DNA from: Alkalihalobacterium elongatum
Lineage (GTDB): Bacteria; Bacillota; Bacilli; Bacillales; Bacillaceae_F
Length of the DNA stretch: 64,000 nucleotides
NCBI RefSeq assembly: GCF_019024285.1
Contig: NZ_WMKZ01000018.1
Span: 1-64,000 of the forward strand
Direction of reading: 5' to 3'
Shown: in pieces, positions 17,635 to 26,041 of the stretch
Layout: the number at the start of each line of letters is the position of its first letter
Numbering within the stretch: the stretch's first letter is position 1
Notes under the pieces: generated by a model
Told to the model about the DNA's origin: nothing
The model's database searches: none
The model's input: only the letters and a program-made list of their open reading frames with translations
Program-made: the position numbers and the translations under genes

Positions 17635-18528
17635 TTAAAATGGTTGCCAGCGTAACTCTCTAGCTTTTTTATATCTTTCATCCACGTGTGGCCAGTTAAC
17701 AACATTCCACCAATTATTAATGTATTGTTCACGTTCATTTTTATATTGTAAATAGTACGCATGCTCCCAAACATCGAGTGGTAATAATGGCACAACGTCC
17801 CACTGACTTAAATTTTGATGTTTTTCTGCCTGAAGAATTTCTAATCGATGTGCTCTTGGTGCCCAAACTAATATCGCCCAACCGACCGCTTCTACTTTTT
17901 TTGCCGCTTCTGAAAAATGCTTTTTAAATTGCTGAAAACTGCTGAAGTCTTTTCTAAGTTGATTTGCAAATTCTCCTCTTGGTTCGCCACCACCTTTAGG
18001 GCTCATCACATTCCAAAAAATTGTGTGTAAATAATGGCCAGCTCCATTGAAAGCAGCTTCTCTTTCCCAATGTTTTATTAAATCAAAATCACCTGTCTTT
18101 CTCGCCTCTTCCATCTTTTTTTCTGCTTTATTTAATCCATCTACATAGCTTTGATGATGTTCTTGATGATGTAATCGCATAATCTCAGCTGCAATATATG
18201 GTTCAAGTGCTTCATAACTATACGGCAGGGGCGGTAGTTGATGTTCTCCAATCGGTATAGGTTGAAGTGGAACACTCTTTTGTCCATGTTCAGCACGGTT
18301 AAGATTCTGGGTTACGCGCTCCCAACTCGCATATAATCCCTGTGCAACAGATTCTAATTCATCACTATTAGTTCGTTGTTCTAATAATTCTTTAACACGA
18401 ATTAATTTTTCTTCAAAGCCTCTAACTTCATTGTCATCTAAGCTTTTAATGATATCTTTGTTTATTTGAGCCCAAGCCTCTTCTAAATTCCCAGTCCATA
18501 TTTGGAGTTGCTTATAGTATGCTTCCAT
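17635..18528 (-). CDS. sodF: Fe/Mn superoxide dismutase SodF with N-terminal extension
   Basis: Converts superoxide to oxygen and hydrogen peroxide. The 297 residues carry an extra helical N-terminal region (about 1-90) ahead of a complete Fe/Mn dismutase. Metal ligands by alignment are H120 (LHHQEHH), H168 (YLHTIFW), D252 and H256 (DVWEHAYY). The extension is typical of the second, SodF-type dismutase of Bacillus, as opposed to the short SodA. It is convergent with the phosphatase gene and divergent from the DUF2935 gene. Confidence 0.9.
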   Translation of the reverse strand: MEAYYKQLQIWTGNLEEAWAQINKDIIKSLDDNEVRGFEEKLIRVKELLEQRTNSDELESVAQGLYASWERVTQNLNRAEHGQKSVPLQPIPIGEHQLPPLPYSYEALEPYIAAEIMRLHHQEHHQSYVDGLNKAEKKMEEARKTGDFDLIKHWEREAAFNGAGHYLHTIFWNVMSPKGGGEPRGEFANQLRKDFSSFQQFKKHFSEAAKKVEAVGWAILVWAPRAHRLEILQAEKHQNLSQWDVVPLLPLDVWEHAYYLQYKNEREQYINNWWNVVNWPHVDERYKKARELRWQPF

Positions 18529-18662
18529 TATTTATTGTCTCCTCCTCAAACGTACAGTCATCATCGGTTTACTATATGCCTAAACAACCCTAATTTGTGA
18601 AAGGAACCTTCTAGGCGTTTATAACATATCTTATAGATGATGAAGAATGAGGAGGGGTAATA

Positions 18663-19466
18663 TTGAATAATTTTCAAAAGGTAGCATTATTTGAACACCG
18701 TTTCTGGCTTCAAGTGTTGGGTGACCACGCACGTTTTATCCGAGATGCATTATCTCCAATTGAAAAGGAAGAAGTTGAAATAGCAGTACAGTATATTGAA
18801 ACATTTGATCAATTATTAGATGTGGCACGCCAAGATTTAACCGGTGAAACGCTACAACAGCTTACCGAGTCTTCCTTAGAACAAGCAAAAGGTATTAGGG
18901 AATTTAAGCTTTATTTAATTCGCAAGCATTTAGTGGGGGATATTGAAATCGGTTTACCTCCTACATTCTTAAATCATATGGTGAATGAAGTCGATGAATA
19001 TTTACGGATCCTCCCATATATAGTTGAGGGTACTATACCTCCTATTTCTCACCCTCTTCATCACCATTTGGTATGGCTCCTTGATGCAGCAGGTCATGCT
19101 GATGCTATCACAGGAGAACTAGATATGGTCGAAAAAAAATTAAGTAAAAAGAGCGAAGAATTTACAGAGACATTCGAAGATTTTTATATAAAAGCTGTAG
19201 AGTTAGCAGGTTACTTAAGAGCCAACGTTGATAAATTCCCTGCATTAAACCGTTTTAACAATCAAGTGGAGTTAGAAATTGAACTATTTAAAGTTTTTCT
19301 AAGAGAACTTGAAGAACTTGAAATGAACAATAAATTGTTAGGAACATTTTCAGAACTAATGGCTGATCATATGGCAAGAGAAGAATGTTACTACTTAATG
19401 AAGTTAGCCGAATCAAGTGAAACAACTGCTCCAGACTGTGATCCAACGACCCCTAGAAACGAATAA
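18663..19466 (+). CDS. DUF2935 protein
   Basis: The 267 residues are an all-helical protein with two ferritin-like/haemerythrin-like halves (about 5-130 and 135-255). Histidine- and glutamate-rich helices (FEHRFWLQVLGDHARF, HHHLVWLLDAAGHAD, EECYYLM) suggest metal binding. It starts with TTG behind GAGGAGGGG. Biochemical role unknown in the family. It is divergent from sodF, so a link to oxidative stress is possible but unproven. Confidence 0.8.
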   Translation: MNNFQKVALFEHRFWLQVLGDHARFIRDALSPIEKEEVEIAVQYIETFDQLLDVARQDLTGETLQQLTESSLEQAKGIREFKLYLIRKHLVGDIEIGLPPTFLNHMVNEVDEYLRILPYIVEGTIPPISHPLHHHLVWLLDAAGHADAITGELDMVEKKLSKKSEEFTETFEDFYIKAVELAGYLRANVDKFPALNRFNNQVELEIELFKVFLRELEELEMNNKLLGTFSELMADHMAREECYYLMKLAESSETTAPDCDPTTPRNE

Positions 19467-19496
19467 GAAAAGTGCAGCATCTGCTGCACTTTTCTT
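19465..19496. terminator. Bidirectional terminator between the DUF2935 gene and ypuI
   Basis: A 15-bp perfect stem (AAGAAAAGTGCAGCA and its complement) with a 2-base loop overlaps the ends of both convergent genes. Confidence 0.88.
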
Positions 19497-19986
19497 ATTT
19501 AGAATGTAGCATTTTTGTTTGAAAATCCGTTTCGTAATACTCTAATTCTTCACGAATGGTTTGGAATGGACCTTCAATCGACTTCATTAAATCCATTAAA
19601 GAATCGGGTACTGCTTTTGTAAATTTAATTGCGTTCTTTCCCGTATAAGCAGAACGGCTATCTTCATACCAGTTATCAATACGAGGATTAAAAAATTCCT
19701 CTATGCAATTATGGTAAACCCAATATAACGTTTTTTCAGCAGCAGCCTTACGAAATGTCTTTCCATTTAAAATAACTTCACTTGCATCTTTACCTTCTTC
19801 ACAAAATACAAGCACACGACGCAATGAAGAAAGTACTGCTTTAAAAAACTCTTCATCTGTTTGGTTATCTTCAGTTAACATTTCTGTTAATTTGGTTTCA
19901 TTTAAATAATCACTGATTTTTTCACAAATACCTTTTAACGTACCGTGAGCTAAAGTTAATTGGCTTTCAACCAATGTATTTCCCAT
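19495..19986 (-). CDS. ypuI: YpuI-like protein (DUF3907)
   Basis: Helical soluble protein of 163 residues of unknown function. It is assigned by its start (MGNTLVESQ), its size and its position next to the scpAB region. The ATG is preceded by GGAGG; an in-frame GTG six codons earlier sits inside that ribosome site. In B. subtilis, as I recall, the next gene is dacB; here about 9.7 kb of other genes lie between. Confidence 0.8.
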   Translation of the reverse strand: MGNTLVESQLTLAHGTLKGICEKISDYLNETKLTEMLTEDNQTDEEFFKAVLSSLRRVLVFCEEGKDASEVILNGKTFRKAAAEKTLYWVYHNCIEEFFNPRIDNWYEDSRSAYTGKNAIKFTKAVPDSLMDLMKSIEGPFQTIREELEYYETDFQTKMLHSK

Positions 19987-20032
19987 CGGTGTAAACACCT
20001 CCACTTTTCTTTTATATTAAGGGTTTTTCTAC

Positions 20033-20056
20033 AGGCTCGAAGATTATGAAAACAGC
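20033..20056. mobile_element. Relic of the miniature element (24 bp)
   Basis: GGCTC at one end and GAAAACAGCC at the other are the two tips of the miniature element with almost nothing between them. The flanking octamers TTTCTACA and GTTCTAAA match at 6 of 8 positions. It may be a decayed internal-deletion copy. The match is short, so chance is possible. Confidence 0.35.
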
Positions 20057-20144
20057 CGTTCTAAATGCTCTTTTTCTTATGTTTTGAAATCAACCTATTT
20101 GTATTATATTATACGACATTTAGGACGAGAACACCTTAAGAATT

Positions 20145-20181
20145 GGATCTTTTCTCAACACCAAAGTTTACGAAAACAGCC
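20145..20181. mobile_element. 37-bp micro-copy of the miniature element with perfect 8-bp duplication
   Basis: The left tip GGATCTTTTCTCAACA joins directly to the right tip AAAGTTTACGAAAACAGCC. The flanking octamers are identical: TAAGAATT at 20137-20144 and at 20182-20189. The two tips match the ends of the 185-bp copy at 7313. The whole interior is absent, so this is either an internal-deletion derivative that transposed or a deletion after insertion. Confidence 0.75.
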
Positions 20182-20212
20182 TAAGAATTTAATACAGCTT
20201 TATATGTACATA

Positions 20213-20599
20213 TTACAATTGACACTTTCCTTGTGTGACGAGACTTGTCATTATCTCTTTAATTTGTTCTGGATCAACGTCTTTAAACAAAGACTCCATT
20301 TCTTTAAGTTCATTTATATAAATTCGCTTCTTTTCTGTATTACCCGGGTTTTGCATTAAGCAAACTAAAGCAACTATATCCTTAAATGTTACCTCCCTAT
20401 CATTAATATCCAATAAAGGGTCTTCATTAAAAGGAGAAACTTCTGATAATTTCTCATCAAAGAATCGAACATATAACACATTTAACTGTTTTTCATTACC
20501 ATCTAATGTATAGATAACAGTAGAACGATTAAAGAAATCTTCTGACGTGTTGGGTTTTTCCTTTTCAAGTTCAATTCCTTCAGCCTTTAATATAATCAC
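20213..20599 (-). CDS. Hypothetical protein next to a miniature element
   Basis: I do not recognise this protein. The likely start is the GTG at 20599, six bases behind GGAGAG, giving 128 residues, acidic, with a beta-rich first half and a helical C-terminal half (YINELKEMESLFKDV). The open frame continues upstream for 59 codons to 20776, but that part is translated from the neighbouring miniature element and should not be annotated as protein. It lies between ypuI and scpB on the same strand. Confidence 0.65.
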   Translation of the reverse strand: MIILKAEGIELEKEKPNTSEDFFNRSTVIYTLDGNEKQLNVLYVRFFDEKLSEVSPFNEDPLLDINDREVTFKDIVALVCLMQNPGNTEKKRIYINELKEMESLFKDVDPEQIKEIMTSLVTQGKCQL

Positions 20600-20631
20600 A
20601 ACAACCTCTCCTAACTGTAAACATAGTTTTA

Positions 20632-20809
20632 GGCTCATTGCTAAAATTGTTGCTTCAGCTATTTGACCGTAACTAAATGAAAACTTGGTTCTCACGCTTT
20701 TTGCGTAAAGTTTTTGAATAAAACTTAAGCCATATAGACAAATTCGTCTGTCCATTATGGCTAGTCTATATTTCAAGTACGGTTCATGATTAACATTGCA
20801 AGAACAGCC
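20632..20809. mobile_element. Miniature inverted-repeat element, copy B (178 bp)
   Basis: Diverged relative of the element at 7313. Both contain, in the same order, AGGCTC, TTGTTGCT, AGCTATT(T/G)GACCGT, CTTGGTTC, a CACGC hairpin, an inner hairpin with GACAAAT and GTCCATTA, ACGGT and AACAGCC. No flanking duplication is now visible. It lies just upstream of the unknown gene at 20213 and could supply or interrupt its promoter. Confidence 0.7.
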
Positions 20810-20832
20810 TAACTAATTATACCATATTAATT

Positions 20833-21456
20833 TTAACTATTGTCCTCACTTAACAGACTATCCATCCCTTCCTCAAACTTCTTAAAAAATAAATCTGCAT
20901 CTTCATCCAATATTCCCTCTTCCACTTGTTCCGGTAGTGGTGGTAAGTCGTTCAGAGACTTTAACCCAAAGCAATCTAAAAACTCTTTTGTTGTTCCATA
21001 TAAGATTGCCCGACCACTTCCTTCTGCACGCCCCACATCTTTTATTAAAAGCTTAGTCGATAAAGTTTGAATTGCCTTTTCAGATTTAACTCCTCGTATT
21101 TCCTCTACTTCAACACGAGTAATTGGCTGTTTGTAGGCAACAATAGCTAATGTTTCTAGAGCAGCCTGCGACAATCCAGTATGGCCTGGTGTTTCCACTA
21201 ATTGTTGAAAATAAAGTGCATGCTCTGGCTTCGTTGTTAGTTGGTAAGCACCCGCTATTTCAATTAATTGCATTCCACGGTTCATGTCTTTTAGGTCAAT
21301 TTCTAAATCGTTTAAAGCATCTTTTACCGTTTCTCTTTCCACTTTTAAAATGTTAACTAATTGTTCTTCCGTAAGTCCGTCTTCACCAGCTACGAATAAT
21401 AACCCTTCAATAATACCTTTTAACTCAGTTAAACCAATTGGATTAAATAGCGTCAA
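20833..21456 (-). CDS. scpB: Segregation and condensation protein ScpB
   Basis: Kite subunit of the SMC-ScpAB condensin that organises and separates chromosomes. The 207 residues hold two winged-helix domains; the TLAIVAYKQPITRVEVEEIRG segment (about 95-115) is diagnostic. It starts with TTG, sharing the TTGA overlap with the scpA stop, behind GGAGGAGGGG. Acidic C-terminal tail. Confidence 0.95.
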   Translation of the reverse strand: MTLFNPIGLTELKGIIEGLLFVAGEDGLTEEQLVNILKVERETVKDALNDLEIDLKDMNRGMQLIEIAGAYQLTTKPEHALYFQQLVETPGHTGLSQAALETLAIVAYKQPITRVEVEEIRGVKSEKAIQTLSTKLLIKDVGRAEGSGRAILYGTTKEFLDCFGLKSLNDLPPLPEQVEEGILDEDADLFFKKFEEGMDSLLSEDNS

Positions 21457-22220
21457 TGAATAGACCCCTCCTCCTTGATGTAGATCATGATGTCAGAAAA
21501 ATTTCTCTCCTGTTCACAAATAATGGATTTTTTCTTTATTAGTTCCAATAAGGCCAAAAAAGAAATAACTATATGGGACTTTTCGCGTACGGGAAACAAT
21601 GAATAAAAATTTCTTTTTCCTCCATTACGTATTAAATCCTCCATAATTTCTCCCATTCGTGACTGTATCGAATACTCTTGACTTTTAACAGTTTTTGCCA
21701 CTGGGGCTTGTAATTTTTTTCGTTTTAGCATGGATTGATAAGCATCTAACATATCATAAAGAGTAATACCTTTTAATGTTACTTCTTTTCTCTCTTCTTT
21801 TGGAAAATACCTTTCGAGATTAACAGGAGGTTTGGTATGAATTAACGAGCGTTCAACTTGACGATCTTGAAGCTCATTTGCCGCCTCTTTAAACTTTCTA
21901 TACTCAATTAAACGCATCATTAGTTCTTCACGTGGATCTTCTTCATCCAATTCAAAACTTTCATCAATATTCAATTCTTCTTGTTGTTTAGGAAGTAACA
22001 TTTTACTTTTGATTGCTAATAGCGTTGCTGCCATCACTAAGTATTCACTCGCTATATCTAGTTGTAATTCCTGCATTGTGCGAATATATTGCATATATTG
22101 ATCCGTAATTTTAGCTACAGGAATATCATATATATCTACTTCTGCCTGATTAATTAAATGTAATAGCAGATCTAGTGGACCTTCAAAAGTATCCAATTTA
22201 ACACTATACTGACTGTTCAT
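21453..22220 (-). CDS. scpA: Segregation and condensation protein ScpA
   Basis: Kleisin of the SMC condensin; its N-terminus binds the SMC neck and its C-terminus the cap, with ScpB dimers between. The 255 residues start MNSQYSVKLDTFEGP and contain DLLLHLINQAEVDIYDIP; the middle (about 85-170) is acidic and variable. An upstream open frame adds 25 residues without a ribosome site. Translationally coupled to scpB. Confidence 0.95.
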   Translation of the reverse strand: MNSQYSVKLDTFEGPLDLLLHLINQAEVDIYDIPVAKITDQYMQYIRTMQELQLDIASEYLVMAATLLAIKSKMLLPKQQEELNIDESFELDEEDPREELMMRLIEYRKFKEAANELQDRQVERSLIHTKPPVNLERYFPKEERKEVTLKGITLYDMLDAYQSMLKRKKLQAPVAKTVKSQEYSIQSRMGEIMEDLIRNGGKRNFYSLFPVREKSHIVISFLALLELIKKKSIICEQERNFSDIMIYIKEEGSIH

Positions 22221-22360
22221 TTCATCACCAATTTCTATTAAACCCTTGCTAGACAGGATTATATCATACTTTTTAATGGATGGGCTTTTAAACACTATTT
22301 TCTTAATAAAAATACATATGATACACTTTAATTAACTTATTCTATGGAGGATTTTAAAAA

Positions 22361-22882
22361 ATGAAATACCCACAAGAATTTATTGATTATTTACTTTATT
22401 TTCATAGTTCACGTGATTTTTTCGAATGTCATGAAGTATTAGAGGAATACTGGAAATCAGAAGAAGGGGGGAAAGAAAAGGTTTGGGTCGGGTTTATTCA
22501 AATTGCTGTTGGACTTTACCATTATCGTCGAAAGAACTACGAGGGTGCAAAAAAGATGATCTCAAGTGCACTAAGTATATTAGAAAGGGAAACAACCAAA
22601 ATAGCTGAACTTGGAATAAATAGTAAGCAATTATTACTGGACTTACCTCAGATCAAGGACAGTATAGAGAAAAAGCTCCCCTACAGTGATTATAACATCC
22701 CAATTGAAGACAAAAGCCTTCTTGAAGCTTGTACAGAACAATGCAAAAAAGAGAATCGAAGCTGGTGCAGCCCGAGTGATTTTAACAACACTTATCTCAT
22801 TAATAAACATACACTGCGTAACAGGGACGACGTCATACATGAAAGAGCTAGACAAAAACAATTAAAGAATAGAAAAACATAA
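22361..22882 (+). CDS. ypuF: DUF309 protein YpuF
   Basis: Helical protein of 173 residues. The DUF309 signature is in the first half: FFECHEVLEEYWK and GFIQIAVGLYHYRRKN. The C-terminal third is charged and cysteine-containing. Biochemical role unknown. It is divergent from scpA with a good ribosome site (TGGAGG). Confidence 0.85.
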   Translation: MKYPQEFIDYLLYFHSSRDFFECHEVLEEYWKSEEGGKEKVWVGFIQIAVGLYHYRRKNYEGAKKMISSALSILERETTKIAELGINSKQLLLDLPQIKDSIEKKLPYSDYNIPIEDKSLLEACTEQCKKENRSWCSPSDFNNTYLINKHTLRNRDDVIHERARQKQLKNRKT

Positions 22883-22983
22883 TTTAAAAAAGCAACTCTT
22901 GAGTGTTTTGGCCCTCGTTTTATAGGTTTTTACATACAAAAGTATATAACACCTTCGAGGTGCCTTACACTATGGGGCAACCT

Positions 22984-23331
22984 CTATACATCTAATAAAC
23001 ATGCAGAATAAAATTCTTTTGTATCTTTATTAGGTCTAAGTGTGCCAGTAATTCTCTCTTGTAACGCTTGAAGCATTTGTTTACCTATCCCCTCATCTCG
23101 AAAAGATGGGTTTACACAAACATGGCATAATTCAAAGTCTCCATCACTATCTTCAAAAATACCAATAACACCTACGATATCTTCTTCTTTCCATAAAAAC
23201 AGTTGCCATCTTTCATCGTGTTCATATTTTTCAATTGTTTCTTGTAAAGTCTTAATCTGTTTTTGTTGCGGCATATACGATAATAGCCCCATCGCAATCT
23301 TTCTATAAGTAGATTTATATTTTATTAACAT
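22984..23331 (-). CDS. ribT: GNAT-family protein RibT
   Basis: Small Gcn5-related acetyltransferase of 115 residues. The acetyl-CoA loop is RDEGIGKQML (about 82-91). RibT is the last gene of the riboflavin locus in B. subtilis; its substrate is not established. Here a terminator and about 270 bases separate it from ribH, so it probably has its own promoter. Confidence 0.85.
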   Translation of the reverse strand: MLIKYKSTYRKIAMGLLSYMPQQKQIKTLQETIEKYEHDERWQLFLWKEEDIVGVIGIFEDSDGDFELCHVCVNPSFRDEGIGKQMLQALQERITGTLRPNKDTKEFYSACLLDV

Positions 23332-23507
23332 ATTAATCCCTCTTTAATCATTTTAAGAACAGTGAGTGATGCATAAGCTTATCAAACTAAATTTTATCAT
23401 ATTCTTATGTGATATTGTGTGTCGTTTCTGAAAAATTAAGATAAACGTTACTTATAAAATATGTCAAAACGATTAAAATGTGAATAGGTTAAAGGTAGTT
23501 TTTTGTC

Positions 23508-23544
23508 AAAAAAAGCATAAGCCAGTGAAGTCTGACCTATGCTT
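23508..23544 (-). terminator. Terminator of the riboflavin operon
   Basis: On the minus strand AAGCATA pairs with TATGCTT, with an inner CAG/CTG extension, and is followed by seven T about 60 bases past ribH. The remaining 170 bases up to ribT show no clear feature. Confidence 0.8.
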
Positions 23545-23604
23545 CTTATGTAAAAGTATGTGATGAAAGTTTTTTTATACTGATTGTTGGTCTAGTATGA
23601 AAGC

Positions 23605-24075
23605 CTATTGGTTAAAAGAACGACTTAGGTTAGCCATTTCTATAGCTGCCGCTGCCGCTTCCCAACCTTTATTTCCTGCTTTTGTCCCAGCTCTTTCAAT
23701 AGCTTGTTCAATTGTATCTGTAGTTAAAACTCCAAAGATAACTGGAATACCTGTTTGAAGTGAAAGACTCCCTACACCTTTTGCAGCTTCATTACAAACG
23801 AAATCAAAGTGAGGAGTGGCCCCACGAATAACCGTTCCAAGTGTAATTACTGCATCATAATTATTCGTTTCAGCCATCTTTTTGGCTGCTAACGGAATTT
23901 CAAATGCTCCAGGAACCCAAGCAATGTCTACATCTTCTTCTGAAACACCATGACGTTTCAATGCATCTTGTGCCCCACCTAATAGCTTACTTGTAATAAA
24001 TTCATTAAATCGACCGACAACTATTCCTACTTTTAATCCTGAACCTACTAAATTTCCTTCAAATACTTTACCCAT
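23605..24075 (-). CDS. ribH: 6,7-dimethyl-8-ribityllumazine synthase
   Basis: Joins the ribityl pyrimidine and dihydroxybutanone phosphate to make lumazine, the substrate of riboflavin synthase; forms icosahedral shells around RibE in Bacillus. The 156 residues include VGRFNEFIT (about 21-29), GAFEIP, and [13 protein letters not shown] with the catalytic histidine (H88 region). Last gene of the ribD-ribE-ribBA-ribH operon. Confidence 0.96.
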   Translation of the reverse strand: MGKVFEGNLVGSGLKVGIVVGRFNEFITSKLLGGAQDALKRHGVSEEDVDIAWVPGAFEIPLAAKKMAETNNYDAVITLGTVIRGATPHFDFVCNEAAKGVGSLSLQTGIPVIFGVLTTDTIEQAIERAGTKAGNKGWEAAAAAIEMANLSRSFNQ

Positions 24076-24096
24076 GCTATTTCCTCCTTATGTATG

Positions 24097-24117
24097 AGAA
24101 GGGGTGTCTCCCCTTCT
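24097..24117 (-). other. Hairpin between ribBA and ribH
   Basis: A perfect 8-bp G/C-rich stem (AGAAGGGG/CCCCTTCT) with a 5-base loop lies in the 102-base gap. There is no T run, so it is more likely a transcript-stabilising or processing site than a terminator. Confidence 0.5.
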
Positions 24118-24177
24118 ATTTCCATTTTAATGTTTTTAATGTGATCGAATTATAACCTTTTTCAATTAGAATTAGTC

Positions 24178-25371
24178 CTAGAAGTGGAGCATATGTCCTA
24201 ATTTTTCATGCTTTGTTTTTAGATATCCCTCATTATTAACATTATGTGGTAATTGCAGTGGTGCTCTGTCTACAACTTCGAGACCATATCCAGCTAACCC
24301 CGTGATTTTCCTTGGATTATTCGTTAATAGCCTCATTTTCGAAATCCCTAAATCCCTCAGGATTTGTGCACCAATACCGTATTCGCGAAGATCAGGAGCA
24401 AAGCCTAGCTTTAAATTTGCCTCAACAGTATCATAGCCCTCTTCTTGCAACTTATAAGCCTTCAGCTTATTTATAAGTCCTATTCCACGACCTTCTTGAC
24501 GCATATATAGAAGAACCCCTCTTCCTTCTTGCTCAATTTGTGCAAGGGCAGCGTGAAGCTGTGGACCACAATCACAACGATGTGAACCAAATACATCACC
24601 AGTTAAACATTCAGAGTGAACTCGTACAAGCGTTGGAACATCTGGAGACAGTTCACCTTTAACTAAAGCAATATTCTCCTTACCATCTAACACATTCGTA
24701 TATCCAATTGCTTTAAAGTCACCAAATTCTGTCGGTAAATTAATCTCAACTTCTCTTTCCACTAACTTATCTTTACGATGTCGGTATTCGATTAAATCTT
24801 TAATAGTGATCATCTTAAGATCATGTTCATCAGCGATCTTTCGCAAATCTGGGACACGAGCCATCGTTCCATCATCTTTAATTATTTCGCAAATCACACC
24901 AGCAGGCTTTGATCCTGATAGCCTAGCTAAATCAACAGCTGCTTCAGTATGCCCAGCACGTCTTAATACTCCACCATCTTTCGCTACTAACGGAAAGATA
25001 TGTCCTGGTCTTTTGAAGTGATGTTTCTTAGTATTTTCGTCAATTAACGCTTGTACTGTTACTGATCTCTCATGAGCACTTATCCCAGTTGTTGTTGTAT
25101 GATGATCAATACTTACAGTAAAAGCGGTGCCGTGCGGGTCTGTATTATGGTCAACCATCGGGAACAAATCCAACTGTTTTGCCCGTTCCTCCGTTATGGG
25201 AGCACAAACTAAACCTCTTCCATACTTAATCATAAAGTTAATAACTTCTGGTGTCGTTTTTTCTGCTAGTGAAACAAAGTCACCTTCATTTTCTCTATCT
25301 TCATCGTCACATACGATGACAACACGACCTTGCATTAATTCGTAAATGGCTTCTTCAATAGGATCAAACAT
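24178..25371 (-). CDS. ribBA: Bifunctional dihydroxybutanone phosphate synthase / GTP cyclohydrolase II
   Basis: Makes both precursors of riboflavin. The N-terminal RibB domain (about 1-200) has [11 protein letters not shown] and the [15 protein letters not shown] segment. The C-terminal RibA domain (about 205-397) has the zinc ligands in [17 protein letters not shown] and the RQEGRGIGL loop. The fused length of 397 residues is normal for Bacillus. Third gene of the rib operon. Confidence 0.97.
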   Translation of the reverse strand: MFDPIEEAIYELMQGRVVIVCDDEDRENEGDFVSLAEKTTPEVINFMIKYGRGLVCAPITEERAKQLDLFPMVDHNTDPHGTAFTVSIDHHTTTTGISAHERSVTVQALIDENTKKHHFKRPGHIFPLVAKDGGVLRRAGHTEAAVDLARLSGSKPAGVICEIIKDDGTMARVPDLRKIADEHDLKMITIKDLIEYRHRKDKLVEREVEINLPTEFGDFKAIGYTNVLDGKENIALVKGELSPDVPTLVRVHSECLTGDVFGSHRCDCGPQLHAALAQIEQEGRGVLLYMRQEGRGIGLINKLKAYKLQEEGYDTVEANLKLGFAPDLREYGIGAQILRDLGISKMRLLTNNPRKITGLAGYGLEVVDRAPLQLPHNVNNEGYLKTKHEKLGHMLHF

Positions 25372-25386
25372 TATATTCCCCCCTTA

Positions 25387-26040
25387 TTATTTATACCCAT
25401 GCTCTTCTAAAAAGCTCTCTGTTAGAGAACTTTTCGTTCCCTGCTGTGTTGCTCTTTCAGTTATAAACTGTTCAATATATTTTCCGACAATATCACACTC
25501 GATATTAACAATATCCCCTGGATGCTTTGCACCTATGACGGTTTCACTTAAAGTGTGCGGAATAATTGAAACCGTGAAGGATGTTTCATCTACTCCAAAT
25601 ACCGTCAAACTTGTACCATCCACAGCAATTGAGCCTTTAAATAAAACATATCTTCTCAAATCGGGTGAAATCTCTATTTGAAAATAAACTGCATTGTCAA
25701 CAGCTTCTCGCTTTTTAATTTTTCCAATACCATCTACATGCCCTGATACAAAATGTCCACCGAATCGGCCATTTGCAGCCATTGCTCTCTCTAGGTTCAC
25801 CTTAGAACCGCGTTGTAGAGTCTTTAAACTTGTGCTTCTAACAGTTTCTGGCATGAGGTCAACTGTAAATTTATGATTATCAAAAGATGTAACCGTTAAA
25901 CAAACACCGTTCACAGCTATGCTATCACCTAGATGGACATCTTTTAGGATTTCATTTGCTTGGATCGTCATCACGATAGCTTCATTATTTTGACGGATAT
26001 TTTCAATAGTACCTAATTCCTCAATAATCCCTGTAAACAT
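25387..26040 (-). CDS. ribE: Riboflavin synthase alpha chain
   Basis: Dismutates two lumazine molecules to riboflavin. The 217 residues contain two similar barrels: the first begins MFTGIIEELG and includes SIAVNGVCLTV (about 41-51), the second repeats the pattern with SIAVDGTSLTV (about 137-147). The gene begins two bases from the ribD stop. Confidence 0.96.
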   Translation of the reverse strand: MFTGIIEELGTIENIRQNNEAIVMTIQANEILKDVHLGDSIAVNGVCLTVTSFDNHKFTVDLMPETVRSTSLKTLQRGSKVNLERAMAANGRFGGHFVSGHVDGIGKIKKREAVDNAVYFQIEISPDLRRYVLFKGSIAVDGTSLTVFGVDETSFTVSIIPHTLSETVIGAKHPGDIVNIECDIVGKYIEQFITERATQQGTKSSLTESFLEEHGYK

Positions 26041-26041
26041 A

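Noticed and set aside
20084-20359. Plus-strand 91-codon open frame across the micro-element
   Set aside because: Antisense to the unknown gene's 3' end, low-complexity, no start site.
20600-20776. N-terminal 59 codons of the open frame at 20213-20776
   Set aside because: They are translated from the miniature element; the GTG at 20599 has its own ribosome site.
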